A DNA stretch of 64,000 nt from Runella limosa DSM 17973 (GCF_000482465.1 NZ_KI519420.1:929308-993307), one strand, 5' to 3'. Counted from the stretch's first letter, positions 24,003-33,406 are shown. Numbers and translations are program-made. Notes: generated from the sequence alone by a model not told the origin.

Positions 24003-27000
24003 TTATTTCCCCTCCACCTTCGGCGGAATAAGTCGATACAATACAGGCGTTACAATCCGAGAAAGCAGCGTAGAGCTGATTAAACCACCAATCAATACCC
24101 AAGCGAGAGGCGAGTAAAGTGGGTTGCCTTCGATGGCGAGCGGAATCAAACCTCCAATGGCTGTAAGCGAAGTAAGGACAATGGGTACAAAACGGATTTC
24201 GCCTGCTTCCTGAATCGCTTCCAACAACGGCCTACCTTCTTCTCGAAGCTGGTTGGTGAAATCCACCAGCAAAATGGAGTTTTTGACTTCTATTCCAATC
24301 AAGGCAATCAGGCCAATGACGGCCACAAACGAAAGTGGATAACCCACAATCCAGAGCATCGTAAAAGCCCCAATAATGCCCAACGGAATGACAGAAAGCA
24401 CGATAAGTGAGCTCTTGAACGTGCCAAATTCAAGAATTAACACCCCTAAAAACCCAAAAGCGGTAATTAGAATGATGGTGCCGAGGCCGCCAAATGATTT
24501 CTCGCGTGCTTCCAATTCGCCCGCTGCTTTGTAGCTAAAATCCTTGGGAAATGGATGTTTTTCGAGTTTAGCTAGAATGTCATTGTACACATTATCAACC
24601 AAAAAACCACTTTTCACAAAAGCCGAAATCGTCACAAAACGGTCACGGTCAAAGTGCCTAATTTGGTTGGTTGAGGTTTCAAATTGCACATCCGCAATTT
24701 GGCGAAGTGGCACAGCCGAGCCCGTCAATGTGTTGATATAGAGATTGTTTAAAACATCAGGCGTGGTGGTTTTTCCTTTGGGCAGCGTAACATTGATGGC
24801 GTAGTCGTCGCCGTCACTATCTTTGAAAGTACCAATGTTTAAACCTGCAATGGCCAAACGAACCGTACGGTTAATATCGGCAATCGACATTCCTAACAAA
24901 CCTGCTTTTTCTTTGTTGATTTTCACCCGTAAATCTGTTCGACGGGTAGTAAGCGGATTTTTGACGTAAATGGTGCCTTGGGTATCTTTTAAGATTTTCT
25001 CCACATCTGCCGCCACCGTGCGCAATTGCTCCAGGTCGTCGCCCAAAACGCGAATGGCGATAGGCGCTTCGGTATTAGGACCTTGCTCAAAATCAACTAC
25101 TTCCACGTTCGCATTGGGAATGTATCGTAGCTTTTCGCGAAGTTTGTCAATGATTTTCTCTTTTTGAGGAGGGTGAATTTCATCTTGAAGTTGGACAAAT
25201 ACCTCCGCATAATTGCTTGCCTCAGAGCGCTCGATGACGTTGTAATACATCCGAGGGTTTCCGCGCCCAACGCTGGTTGAAAAGTACTTAACCTCAGGGA
25301 CTTGCTTCAGTTCATTCTCGACCAAGCGGGCTACGCGGTTGGTTTCGTTTAGGCTACTTCCTTCGGGTGTCTCAAACGTTACCCTAAACATAGGTTTTTC
25401 TGATTTTGGAAAAAGAGCAAAACCAATTTGTTTTGGAATCAGTAAGGATGCGCCAAAAATGAGTCCTGCAAATAAAAGTGAAGGCAGCGGATGACGTAAT
25501 GCCCAGTTGAGCAAACGACTGTACGAACCAGAAATCACTTTTTTCAACGCTCTCAAGAAAATATTCCCTTCGGGATTGTGGCTATTTTCTAACAAACGGC
25601 TGCTCAAAAATGGAACAATCGTAAGCGATACAATCATGGACGCGATGATGGTCATGGTGACGGCCGTGGGAAGGCTTCGAATAAAATCTCCCGAGGCTTC
25701 AGGCAAAAACATCAATGGCAAAAAGGCTAAAACAAGCGTAACGGTACAACCAATGACGGCCAACGTGATTTGTCGGGTAGCTTTGATGGCGGCTTCACGT
25801 TTACTAAACCCGTCTCGAATCCAGCGTTCGATGTTTTCTACTACGACAATGGAGTCGTCCACCAAAATCCCTAAGGCAACGATTAAACCTACGACACTTA
25901 ACTGGTTGATGCTGTAACCCAAATAATTGACGGCGGTAAGCCCAATGGCCAACGAAAGGGGAATCGAAATCATCACCACCAATGCTGCTCTAAAACCGAG
26001 CGGTAATAAGGTAAGCGCCACCAACAAAATGGCAATGCCAAAATCTTTGGCAAAGCGTTCAAGACGTCGGTCCACACTGACAGATTGGTCAAAGTACTTC
26101 ACCATCTTGATGTGCTTAGGCATTGTCTTTTCAAATTCGGTTAGGCTTTGGTTTAGTTTCTTGCCCGTTTCCGAAATATTTTTGCCCGATTTCTGAGCGG
26201 CTACCACCAACACGGCGCGGCGCCCGTTGAGTCGGGTAAAATTGGTTTCTTCTTCGTAGTTGAAATCAACGTCGGCTACGTCGCGGAGGTAAATGATTTT
26301 TTGACCATTGGTAGCCACTACCGTATTACGGATTTGGTCAAGCGATTCGTAGTCACCGCTGGTTTTTACGTTAAAACGCCGCGCACCTTCCTGAACACTT
26401 CCTGCTGGGATGTTGAGGTTTTCGCTTTGCAACGCTCCAAGTACTCGGTTGACTGCAATACCTTCTTGGGCCATTTTTTCAACATTGAGCGAAATCCGAA
26501 CGTTTTCTTTGGGGAATCCGTAATCTTTCACGCCGCGCAAGTCTTTATTTTTCTCAAGTACTTTTCTCAAACGTTCGGAATACTGCGCCATTTCTTTGTA
26601 CGAAGCGACTTCCGATACCAAAGCCACTTGCACGATGTTTACTAACCCAGGGTCAAATTGAAAATAACGAATATCGAAAATGTCGTTGGGCAAAATACCC
26701 CGCATCGAATTGACTTCACGAGCGATTTCTTGCTTTTTTTCGTCATTGTCAACCGCGTAGTCGTATTCCAACATAAACACGGCCAAACCGTCGTCGATGG
26801 TGGTGCGAATATTACGGACGTCTTTTAACTCGTTGAGGCGTTTTTCAACTGGGTCAACCACCAGTTCCTCCATGTCTTTGGGGTCAGTACCAGGGTAAAT
26901 TACTGATATAATAAATGTAGGAGCCTCGAAAGTCGGGTCTTCGGAGCGAGGCATGGTGAAAAGTGAGTTGAGTCCCAGCGCGACCACTCCCACAAACATC

Positions 27001-27047
27001 ACCAGCATAAATTGCCAGTTTTTGACGGAAAATTCGGATAGATTCAT
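24003..27047 (-). CDS. RND efflux pump, inner-membrane subunit
   Basis: A complete 1014-residue HAE1/AcrB-like transporter with 12 helices and two large periplasmic loops. Marks: N-terminal LSEFSVKNWQFMLVMFVGVVALG, porter motif YPGTDPKDMEELVVDPVEKRL, the proton-relay Asp pair in VALGILVDDSIVVVENIERW (about 397-398), GIEVKNSILLVDFTNQL in helix 10, and the last helix before IPPKVEGK. Subtype is closer to MdtBC/MexB-like multidrug pumps than to metal pumps, but the substrate is unknown. It is the third gene of an operon with its adaptor and TolC channel; a TetR regulator is encoded upstream on the same strand, with matching operator sequences. Confidence 0.96.
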   Translation of the reverse strand: MNLSEFSVKNWQFMLVMFVGVVALGLNSLFTMPRSEDPTFEAPTFIISVIYPGTDPKDMEELVVDPVEKRLNELKDVRNIRTTIDDGLAVFMLEYDYAVDNDEKKQEIAREVNSMRGILPNDIFDIRYFQFDPGLVNIVQVALVSEVASYKEMAQYSERLRKVLEKNKDLRGVKDYGFPKENVRISLNVEKMAQEGIAVNRVLGALQSENLNIPAGSVQEGARRFNVKTSGDYESLDQIRNTVVATNGQKIIYLRDVADVDFNYEEETNFTRLNGRRAVLVVAAQKSGKNISETGKKLNQSLTEFEKTMPKHIKMVKYFDQSVSVDRRLERFAKDFGIAILLVALTLLPLGFRAALVVMISIPLSLAIGLTAVNYLGYSINQLSVVGLIVALGILVDDSIVVVENIERWIRDGFSKREAAIKATRQITLAVIGCTVTLVLAFLPLMFLPEASGDFIRSLPTAVTMTIIASMIVSLTIVPFLSSRLLENSHNPEGNIFLRALKKVISGSYSRLLNWALRHPLPSLLFAGLIFGASLLIPKQIGFALFPKSEKPMFRVTFETPEGSSLNETNRVARLVENELKQVPEVKYFSTSVGRGNPRMYYNVIERSEASNYAEVFVQLQDEIHPPQKEKIIDKLREKLRYIPNANVEVVDFEQGPNTEAPIAIRVLGDDLEQLRTVAADVEKILKDTQGTIYVKNPLTTRRTDLRVKINKEKAGLLGMSIADINRTVRLAIAGLNIGTFKDSDGDDYAINVTLPKGKTTTPDVLNNLYINTLTGSAVPLRQIADVQFETSTNQIRHFDRDRFVTISAFVKSGFLVDNVYNDILAKLEKHPFPKDFSYKAAGELEAREKSFGGLGTIILITAFGFLGVLILEFGTFKSSLIVLSVIPLGIIGAFTMLWIVGYPLSFVAVIGLIALIGIEVKNSILLVDFTNQLREEGRPLLEAIQEAGEIRFVPIVLTSLTAIGGLIPLAIEGNPLYSPLAWVLIGGLISSTLLSRIVTPVLYRLIPPKVEGK

Positions 27048-27092
27048 TGTTTTTAGCGTCTTTGCGTGATTAAAAAGTGGTTCATCAATGCG

Positions 27093-28160
27093 TTATTTTA
27101 CAATCACGGTAGAGGACTCAGTTAGGAAAGCGCTACCAGAAGTGATTACTTCTGAAATGCCTTCTAAGCCATTTGTAATCAAAACTTTATCGCCGTCCAC
27201 AAAACCAATTTGCACAGGTAAACGCTTCACTTTTTTGCGGGTTTCAGCCAACACATAAATGAAAGCTTCTTTGCCATTTCCTTCCACAATTGCTTCTAGT
27301 GGCACAACGGTATATGTGCGACTTTGGACGGGTTTTAATTCAACTTTGGCAAAAAGTCCTGTGGCCAAACGCTTTCCCTTGGGCGCAATTCTCACTTCAA
27401 TTTCGTACAACTTATTCATGGGGTCGGCGGCAGGAGCAAGTTTGGTAATGCTGCCAGAAAATGCTTCGGAGGGGTAGGCATCAAGCTGCACATTGGCTTT
27501 GTCTCCTACTTTTAAGCGCGCCCAATCTTTGTCCGAAACACCTACGCGCACCACCCAGTCGCCCTGACGATTGGACGTAATGTAAAAAATAGGCGTCCCA
27601 GGCCCCGTCAATTCACCTTCGTTCCCCATTTTCTTGACAACCGCGCCGTCGATGGGCGAAATGATTTGGGCGTACGAACGGTTAAACTGAGCGATTTGGA
27701 GGTTTTGTTTGGCAATGTCCAGTGCAGTTGTCACGTTTTGCATTTGCTCCAGCGTGGCGGCGGTGTCCTTTAGCATATTTTCGACGCGCTTAAAGTCTCG
27801 TTCAGATTTTTCAACGCCGTATTTGGCCTGATTCACTTGCGCGTCGATTTCGGTGGTGTTAAGCGAAGCGAGAAGTTGGCCTTTGCTCACCTTTTGGCCT
27901 TCGGTCACATATATTTTTTGGATTATTCCGCCAATTTTAAACGACAACCTCGCTTCTTCTGACGAGGCAACCAACCCAGACGCAACGATACTTTCAGAAC
28001 GGGTAGCTTGGTCAACTTTGGTGAGTGAAACGGGCACCAATACCTCATCTGTTTCAGGGTTTTTTTGTTGCGTTTCGTCTTTTTTATTGCAGCTTATAAG
28101 AAGTAAACTCAATAATAATGAGCTACTTACTAAGCGAAATGTGTTATGTAAAGAGTTCAT
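27093..28160 (-). CDS. RND efflux periplasmic adaptor (membrane fusion protein)
   Basis: A 355-residue lipoprotein: signal with lipobox LLLISC (Cys about 24), a lipoyl/beta-barrel core (RLSFKIGGIIQKIYVTEGQKVSKGQLLASLN and INGAVVKKMGNEGE-like half, here SPIDGAVVKKMGNEG), a coiled-coil hairpin between them (about 110-160), and membrane-proximal C-terminal strands (VVPLEAIVEGNGKEAFIYV). HlyD/AcrA family. It bridges the inner-membrane pump and the TolC-like protein. Gap of 15 bp to the upstream tolC-like gene and 45 bp to the RND gene: one operon. Confidence 0.95.
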   Translation of the reverse strand: MNSLHNTFRLVSSSLLLSLLLISCNKKDETQQKNPETDEVLVPVSLTKVDQATRSESIVASGLVASSEEARLSFKIGGIIQKIYVTEGQKVSKGQLLASLNTTEIDAQVNQAKYGVEKSERDFKRVENMLKDTAATLEQMQNVTTALDIAKQNLQIAQFNRSYAQIISPIDGAVVKKMGNEGELTGPGTPIFYITSNRQGDWVVRVGVSDKDWARLKVGDKANVQLDAYPSEAFSGSITKLAPAADPMNKLYEIEVRIAPKGKRLATGLFAKVELKPVQSRTYTVVPLEAIVEGNGKEAFIYVLAETRKKVKRLPVQIGFVDGDKVLITNGLEGISEVITSGSAFLTESSTVIVK

Positions 28161-28175
28161 AGTCAGAGAAGTAGG

Positions 28176-29543
28176 TTAGTTAACGGCTGTGATTTTATTG
28201 AGAGTAGCTTGTTTAGAAAGTATATCAAACTGTGCCAAAGATTCTTGCAATTGCGCGTTGAGCAATTCGCTTTGGGCTTTGACGTATTCAATGAGTAGGA
28301 CATTGCCATTACGATACCGACTGTCGATGACCTTGAAATACTGTTCGGCTTTACGGATACCGTCGGCCAATGATTTCATCGATTCTTTGGCGGCTTGAAG
28401 CTCAAAATAAGCCTGCGTCGTTTGGAGCTCAATCTGTTTTTCCACTTCAGATTGCTTCGTTTTTAGCAGTTCTGTTTGAATTTTAGCCTGTTGAATTTTT
28501 GATTTTCGCTCGTACCCCTTAAATATATCCCATTGCAAACCTATTTGGGTGACAAGGTAAGCTTGTCCCGAAAATTTATAGCCAAATCCTTGAAAACCAC
28601 TGTTTCCGCCAATAAAAACTGATGGTCGTTTTGCGGCTTTTTCGTGGAGCGTAATGGCAGTTTGCGAAGCTAAAATGGATTGAGCAAGCTGTTTTAATTC
28701 TTGACGATTTTGAGTGGCCAAGCTAGTCAAGGAACTTAAAGCGGGGGAGGGGGCAATGAATTGCTTTTGATTAGAGGCTAAAAGCAAGGAATCGGTTTTA
28801 ATATCGCTTCCGAGCTCGCGATTGAGCAAAAAATTAAAATAGGCTTTGGCTACGTTTGAGTTTTTGGCGGCTATAATCGCTTGCTGTTCGAGTTTACTTA
28901 GCTCATATTCGGCACCTACTACGGCATCTTTGGTAACGACGTTGTTTGAAACAAGCTTTTGGTTGAGCCGTACCAGTTCATGTAGGGTTTTCTTGGCATT
29001 TTCAAAAATCTGCAAAGCCTCCTGCGACTGTAAATACTGAAAATAGGCCGTTTCAATCGTATATTTTAGCTCATTTTCTACAACGCGTTTACGCGCCTCT
29101 TGCGCGGATAGCAACGTTTTCTGAATCAGGTAATTGTACTGAATTTCAGGGTTATAAATGGAGTATTGAAAACTTAACTTTGTGTCATGAAAATGATTGG
29201 GGGCTAACAACTCGTTGACATTTTCCACCTGGGGAAAATTGTTGGTTTGCGTGAGCTGGTTGAGTGTGTTATAAACTGGATTCAGTAAGTCTCCTACAGG
29301 AAAGGCCAATCTCCGTCCACCTGCGGCCAAGGAGTAAGTGGGGTTGAAGCTGACTTTTGGATAAAAAAGTGATTTAGCTTGTACGATGGCTTCATTCACT
29401 TTTTGGATTTCAAGCCCTTCTTGTTTGAGCGAAAGGTTGTTTTGGAGTCCTTCTTGTACATAGGCTTCCAAAATGGCGGATGATTGGGCCGTCGCTCCAA
29501 AGCTGAACAAGAGCAACGACCACAGGTGAAAATATCTAATCAT
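28176..29543 (-). CDS. TolC family outer-membrane efflux protein
   Basis: A 455-residue outer-membrane factor: signal peptide (1-19, ending GATAQ) and two structural repeats of the OEP type with long helices (KYTIETAYFQYLQSQEAL; KQIELQTTQAYFELQAAKES) and barrel segments (FHDTKLSFQYSIYNPEIQYNYLIQ; YLVTQIGLQWDIFKGYERKSKIQQA). It forms the outer-membrane exit of the RND pump encoded downstream. The first gene of the operon; an AACAGTGTT-core operator lies 8-27 bp upstream of its ATG. Confidence 0.95.
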   Translation of the reverse strand: MIRYFHLWSLLLFSFGATAQSSAILEAYVQEGLQNNLSLKQEGLEIQKVNEAIVQAKSLFYPKVSFNPTYSLAAGGRRLAFPVGDLLNPVYNTLNQLTQTNNFPQVENVNELLAPNHFHDTKLSFQYSIYNPEIQYNYLIQKTLLSAQEARKRVVENELKYTIETAYFQYLQSQEALQIFENAKKTLHELVRLNQKLVSNNVVTKDAVVGAEYELSKLEQQAIIAAKNSNVAKAYFNFLLNRELGSDIKTDSLLLASNQKQFIAPSPALSSLTSLATQNRQELKQLAQSILASQTAITLHEKAAKRPSVFIGGNSGFQGFGYKFSGQAYLVTQIGLQWDIFKGYERKSKIQQAKIQTELLKTKQSEVEKQIELQTTQAYFELQAAKESMKSLADGIRKAEQYFKVIDSRYRNGNVLLIEYVKAQSELLNAQLQESLAQFDILSKQATLNKITAVN

Positions 29544-29550
29544 ATCTTAT

Positions 29551-29578
29551 TTAATAAACAGTGTTCATAAATAGGCAA
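29551..29578 (-). promoter_or_regulatory. Predicted TetR operator/promoter of the RND efflux operon
   Basis: TTAATAAACAGTGTTCATAA (29551-29570) shares the 9-bp core AACAGTGTT with the palindrome before the TetR gene. On the minus strand a TTG (29578-29576) lies 19 bp before TATTAAAT (29556-29549), a poor -7; if used, the tolC transcript would be nearly leaderless. Confidence 0.6.
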
Positions 29579-29655
29579 AAAAGAGAGGAAACCTACAAGG
29601 CATTGCTCGGGAGGAGGTGACAGAATCGGGGTTTTCATGGCTGTAAAATCTTGAT

Positions 29656-30084
29656 TTATAGGTAAATAATAAATGAAAGAAGACTGATTAATAAACAAAT
29701 CGGAGAATAGTAAAGAGTGTCCATTTTTGCGAAAGGCGTATCTTTGATTTTCTTGAAGAATCCTACATAGCGAAACTCCCCGATGGCACGTAATAGAAAA
29801 ATGATTGCAATGACCAATACGCTATTTGAAATATACGAATTAGGTAGCTGAAAAGTGGAAAAAATGCCTACTTTAGCCCCAATGACCCAAGCAAATCCTA
29901 AAATACCTAAAGCAACTACCAATGTTTCGAAAAAACGCGGTTTGAAAAGTGGCGTTTCAGTAGCTTTTGGGGAAGTTGGTATTGCTAAATGAACCCATTT
30001 CTTACCCCCCAATCCCCAGTAAAAATGAAGGAACGAAATGCCTGAAAACAAGGCAATTAATGGCATCGAAAAGAAAATGTTCAT
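29656..30084 (-). CDS. DUF3995 family membrane protein
   Basis: 142 residues with four predicted helices (about 7-24, 53-73, 85-101, 122-141). The FLHFYWGLGGKKW motif near the N-terminus and the FRYVGFFKKIKDTPFAKMDTLYYSPIC block are typical of DUF3995, small integral inner-membrane proteins of unknown function. It lies 17 bp after the TetR gene on the same strand, so it is probably cotranscribed with and controlled by that regulator. A link to drug tolerance is only inferred from location. Confidence 0.85.
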   Translation of the reverse strand: MNIFFSMPLIALFSGISFLHFYWGLGGKKWVHLAIPTSPKATETPLFKPRFFETLVVALGILGFAWVIGAKVGIFSTFQLPNSYISNSVLVIAIIFLLRAIGEFRYVGFFKKIKDTPFAKMDTLYYSPICLLISLLSFIIYL

Positions 30085-30101
30085 GGCTGATAGATAGTTA
30101 A

Positions 30102-30719
30102 TTAAAGTGTTTCTTTAATCATTTTAGTAAACAGCACAAACGACTGCTGCATTCGTTGCAATTGTTGGTTGTCTTGAAACATGCTCATGCGATTTTTTAA
30201 GTAAATAGATACCAAACCGTGCATATAAGACCAAATAGTAATGGCTGAAACCTCAATATCCGTATTTTTAAAATAACCCGCCGTTACACATTCTTGAATC
30301 GCCCATTTGAGTAACCCAAACGATTTTAGCCCATCTTCCCACACTTCATCGCGACAAGCTAATGCTTCAATGGGGGCTTTCATGATAAACATAAGGTCGT
30401 ATAATTCAGGGTTTTCAACGGCAAATTTGATGTACCGATGTCCCATTTCAATCAAGCGAGCAAAGGAATCTTGGATGGTTTGTAGCGAACTGAGTTCCTC
30501 CATCAATTTTAAGAATGCTTCTTCATGGAGGGCAAAAAATAATTCGTTTTTGTCTTTATAGTATAAATAAATAGTGGCTGGACTGTATTCTATGACGTCT
30601 GCGATGTTCCGAATACTTGTTTTTTCATACCCTTGCTCCAAAAAAAGCTCCCGTGCGGCGTTCAAAATGAGCCGTCGCATGTCTTCTCTTTCTCGTTCTT
30701 TTCGCTCTAGTATTCCCAT
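30102..30719 (-). CDS. TetR/AcrR family repressor
   Basis: A 205-residue regulator. The N-terminal HTH domain (about 12-60) has RLILNAARELFLEQGYEKTSIRNIADVIEYSPATIYLYYKDKNELF, with the recognition helix at SPATIYLYYK; the C-terminal all-helical domain (about 75-200) binds ligand and dimerises, and carries the GLVSIYLKNRM segment of TetR_C_11/13-type members. The gene's own promoter contains a 9-3-9 palindrome in its spacer, and a related site lies before the tolC-like gene, so it probably represses both itself and the efflux operon until an inducing compound binds. The ligand is unknown. Confidence 0.95.
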   Translation of the reverse strand: MGILERKEREREDMRRLILNAARELFLEQGYEKTSIRNIADVIEYSPATIYLYYKDKNELFFALHEEAFLKLMEELSSLQTIQDSFARLIEMGHRYIKFAVENPELYDLMFIMKAPIEALACRDEVWEDGLKSFGLLKWAIQECVTAGYFKNTDIEVSAITIWSYMHGLVSIYLKNRMSMFQDNQQLQRMQQSFVLFTKMIKETL

Positions 30720-30748
30720 GAAATAGAATAAATGTTTGATTGATATTA

Positions 30749-30778
30749 CAAATTTACTGAACAGTGTTTAGTAAACAA
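30749..30778 (-). promoter_or_regulatory. Autoregulated tetR promoter with palindromic operator
   Basis: On the minus strand TTG (30778-30776), 19 bp, TAAATTTG (30756-30749) is a good promoter. The spacer is filled by TTACTGAAC-AGT-GTTTAGTAA (30754-30774), a 9-3-9 inverted repeat with one mismatched pair, so a bound TetR dimer would block RNA polymerase. The core AACAGTGTT recurs at 29557-29565. Confidence 0.8.
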
Positions 30779-30915
30779 TAGATGTTTATTTTTTTGTTCC
30801 AAAGTCAGCCAAAAAAAAATCCTAGCAAGAAGATTTTGTTAAGATATTAACTGAGGGAGAGATTATTACCTCAGAATTTTGTAAATTGCAAAAACCTAAA
30901 AAACTTGATGTCGGT

Positions 30916-31428
30916 ATGGGTAGGAAAGTCTTAATTTTGAATCAAGATTACTCCGCTTTAGGCATTTGTTCGGTTCCTAAAGCCTTTTTACTCGTCTATT
31001 TAGACAAGGCCGAATTGGTTGCTGCATCTTCGGTGTTTCAATTACATACTGTAAGTACTTCATTTCCGCTACCAACAGTTATTCGCCTCAACCGTTACAT
31101 TAATCTTCCCTACAAAGGCGTGATGCTCACGCGGCAAAATATTTTCAAACGAGATGGGCATCGGTGTGTGTATTGTAGTTCGACGGAAGACCTTACGTTA
31201 GACCACGTGATGCCAAAATCCAGGGGAGGGCGAACAAGCTGGGAAAATCTGGCTACGGCCTGTAAGCGCTGTAATGCCAAAAAAGGGGATTGCACCCCCG
31301 AAGAAGCCTCTATGCCCATGCGTCATCGGCCTTTTAAACCTTCATTTGTGCTATTTTTGCGCGATTATTCAGGGGCTGTAGAAGAATCATGGATGCCTTT
31401 CTTAACAAAGAGAGAAAAGGTGTATTAA
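30916..31428 (+). CDS. HNH endonuclease
   Basis: A 170-residue HNH nuclease of the chromosomal Bacteroidota/cyanobacterial type. It starts MGRKVLILNQDYSALGICSVPKAFLLVYLDKAELV, the usual opening, and carries CVYCSSTEDLTLDHVMPKSRGGRTSWENLATACKRCNAKKG: two CxxC zinc knuckles around the DH...N catalytic motif. I chose ATG 30916; the frame extends to a TTG at 30886 without family similarity. Biological role unknown (possibly DNA repair or processing); it is not next to restriction or phage genes. It is followed by rpsA with its own promoter. Confidence 0.9.
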   Translation: MGRKVLILNQDYSALGICSVPKAFLLVYLDKAELVAASSVFQLHTVSTSFPLPTVIRLNRYINLPYKGVMLTRQNIFKRDGHRCVYCSSTEDLTLDHVMPKSRGGRTSWENLATACKRCNAKKGDCTPEEASMPMRHRPFKPSFVLFLRDYSGAVEESWMPFLTKREKVY

Positions 31429-31431
31429 AAA

Positions 31432-31462
31432 TTGCATTTTTTTTGGAAAACATCTACCTTTG
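31432..31462 (+). promoter_or_regulatory. rpsA promoter
   Basis: TTG (31432-31434), 20 bp, TACCTTTG (31455-31462): near-perfect consensus. It overlaps the very end of the HNH region and gives a leader of about 88 nt before the rpsA ATG. Confidence 0.8.
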
Positions 31463-31504
31463 CACTCCGTTTTGCGAAAGGCGGACGTTTGTTTCACCAA
31501 ATTT

Positions 31505-31526
31505 CAACCTAAATGCCGATAGGTTG
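31505..31526 (+). promoter_or_regulatory. Hairpin in rpsA 5' leader
   Basis: CAACCTA (31505-31511) and TAGGTTG (31520-31526) form a 7-bp stem with an 8-nt loop, 29 bp before the ATG. S1 autoregulates in other bacteria through leader structure, so this may be a control element; that is inference. Confidence 0.4.
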
Positions 31527-31555
31527 ATGTATAAAAGGCAATTTTAAAACTTATC

Positions 31556-33376
31556 ATGAGTAAAGCTCAATTAGCTGATTTTGATTGGGATAGAATTGAT
31601 AACCGTGGCTTTGGTAGCGGTTACTCAGTAGCTGAAAAAGCCCAGCTAGAACAATTGATTAACGGGACTCTTGCACCCGTCGCCGAAAAAGAAGTAGTTA
31701 AAGGTGTCGTGGTCGGTATGAATGACCGCGAAGTGATTTTGAACATTGGATCAAAATCGGACGGTATCGTACCGCGTTCAGAATTCCGCGATTTGTCGGA
31801 TTTGAAAATCGGCGACGAAATTGAAGTATATATCGAAAACCAAGAAGACCCTAACGGTCAGTTGGTTCTTTCTCGCAAAAAAGCACGCGTTATTACAGCT
31901 TGGGATAACATCCAGAAGTCATTCGACGAGGATTTGGTTATCGATGGTTTTGTGAAGCGTCGCACAAAAGGTGGTCTTATCGTGGATATCTACGGTATCG
32001 AAGCCTTCTTGCCAGGTTCACAAATTGACGTTAAGCCAATTCGTGACTTCGACATCTTCGTAGGTAAGAAAATGGAAGTGAAAGTTGTGAAAATCAATCA
32101 CGCTAATAACAACGTGGTCGTATCTCACAAAGTTCTTATCGAGAAAGATCTTGAAGCACAACGTCAACTTATCCTTACAAACCTTGAGCGCGGTCAAGTA
32201 CTTGAGGGTGTAATTAAGAACATGACTAAGTTCGGTGTGTTCATCGACTTGGGTGGTGTTGATGGTTTGTTGCACATTACAGATATTTCTTGGGGACGTA
32301 TCAACGATCCATCGGATTTGTTGAGCCTTGACCAAAAAATCAACGTAGTAGTACTTGACTTCGACGAAGATAAGAAGCGTATTTCACTTGGTATGAAGCA
32401 ACTCCAGCCTCATCCTTGGGAAGCACTTTCTACAGAGGTTGAAGTTGGCTCGAAAGTAAAAGGTAAAGTAGTAAACGTAGCTGACTACGGTGCTTTCCTT
32501 GAAATCATGCCAGGCGTAGAAGGTTTGATTCACGTTTCAGAAATGTCGTGGTCACAACACCTACGTAACCCACAAGATTTCTTGAAAATCGGTGACGAAG
32601 TAGAAGCAGTTGTATTGACATTGGATCGCAACGAGCGTAAAATGTCTCTTGGCTTGAAACAATTGACCGCTGATCCTTGGACACGCCAAGAAATCATCGA
32701 AAAATATGCAGTTGGTTCAAAACACAAAGGTGTAGTTCGTAACTTGACTAACTTTGGTCTTTTCCTTGAATTGGAAGAGGGTATCGACGGTCTAGTTCAC
32801 GTATCTGACCTTTCATGGACAAAGAAAATCAAGCACCCAAGCGATTTCATCAAAGTTGGTGAAGAACTTGAAGTAATGGTACTTGAACTTGACGCTGATA
32901 ACCGTCGTTTGTCTTTGAGCCACAAACACCTTGAAGAAAACCCATGGGATACTTTTGAATCAGTATTCGCAGTAGGTTCAGTTCACAAGTGTACTGTCGT
33001 TGGTAAAGGTGACAAAGTAGCTACGCTCGAATTACCTTACGGTATCGAAGGAGTTGCAGTGTTGAAAAACCTTGCTAAAGAAGATGGTTCAGTTGCGGAA
33101 GTAGGTGAGTCACTTGATTTCAAAGTAACTGAGTTCTTGAAAGAAGAAAAACGCATCGTTCTTTCTCACGCTAAAACTTGGCAAGATAAAGAAGAGCCTA
33201 AAGTAGAAGAAAAAGCGGCGAAACCTGCTAAGGTTGAAAAAGCAAAAGACGCTGAGAAAGCTACACTAGGTGACCTTGAGGCACTTTCGGCATTGAAAGA
33301 ACAATTAGAAGAAGGCGAGAAGAAGAAAAAATCGGCTGCTCCTAAGAAAGTTTCAAACGAAACAGACGCTGAATAG
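31556..33376 (+). CDS. rpsA: 30S ribosomal protein S1
   Basis: A 606-residue RNA-binding protein with six S1 (OB-fold) domains in tandem starting near residues 45, 130, 215, 300, 385 and 470; repeats 3-5 are the most regular (VKNMTKFGVFIDLGGVDGLLHITDISW; VVNVADYGAFLEIMPGVEGLIHVSEMSW; VRNLTNFGLFLELEEGIDGLVHVSDLSW). It binds mRNA and helps start translation. This matters in Bacteroidota, whose messages lack Shine-Dalgarno sites. The N-terminal 40 residues are extra compared with E. coli S1 and the C-terminal tail (about 545-606) is Lys/Glu/Ala-rich and probably disordered. Codon use looks strongly biased, as expected for high expression. Confidence 0.97.
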   Translation: MSKAQLADFDWDRIDNRGFGSGYSVAEKAQLEQLINGTLAPVAEKEVVKGVVVGMNDREVILNIGSKSDGIVPRSEFRDLSDLKIGDEIEVYIENQEDPNGQLVLSRKKARVITAWDNIQKSFDEDLVIDGFVKRRTKGGLIVDIYGIEAFLPGSQIDVKPIRDFDIFVGKKMEVKVVKINHANNNVVVSHKVLIEKDLEAQRQLILTNLERGQVLEGVIKNMTKFGVFIDLGGVDGLLHITDISWGRINDPSDLLSLDQKINVVVLDFDEDKKRISLGMKQLQPHPWEALSTEVEVGSKVKGKVVNVADYGAFLEIMPGVEGLIHVSEMSWSQHLRNPQDFLKIGDEVEAVVLTLDRNERKMSLGLKQLTADPWTRQEIIEKYAVGSKHKGVVRNLTNFGLFLELEEGIDGLVHVSDLSWTKKIKHPSDFIKVGEELEVMVLELDADNRRLSLSHKHLEENPWDTFESVFAVGSVHKCTVVGKGDKVATLELPYGIEGVAVLKNLAKEDGSVAEVGESLDFKVTEFLKEEKRIVLSHAKTWQDKEEPKVEEKAAKPAKVEKAKDAEKATLGDLEALSALKEQLEEGEKKKKSAAPKKVSNETDAE

Positions 33377-33398
33377 TGAATTATTCAAAATAAAGCAC

Positions 33399-33406
33399 TA
33401 CATTTG
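33399..33406 (+). promoter_or_regulatory. -7 element upstream of tRNA-Cys
   Basis: TACATTTG, exact TAnnTTTG. Transcription would start near 33412, about 76 nt before the tRNA, inside a long inverted repeat. No clear -33 TTG. Confidence 0.55.
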
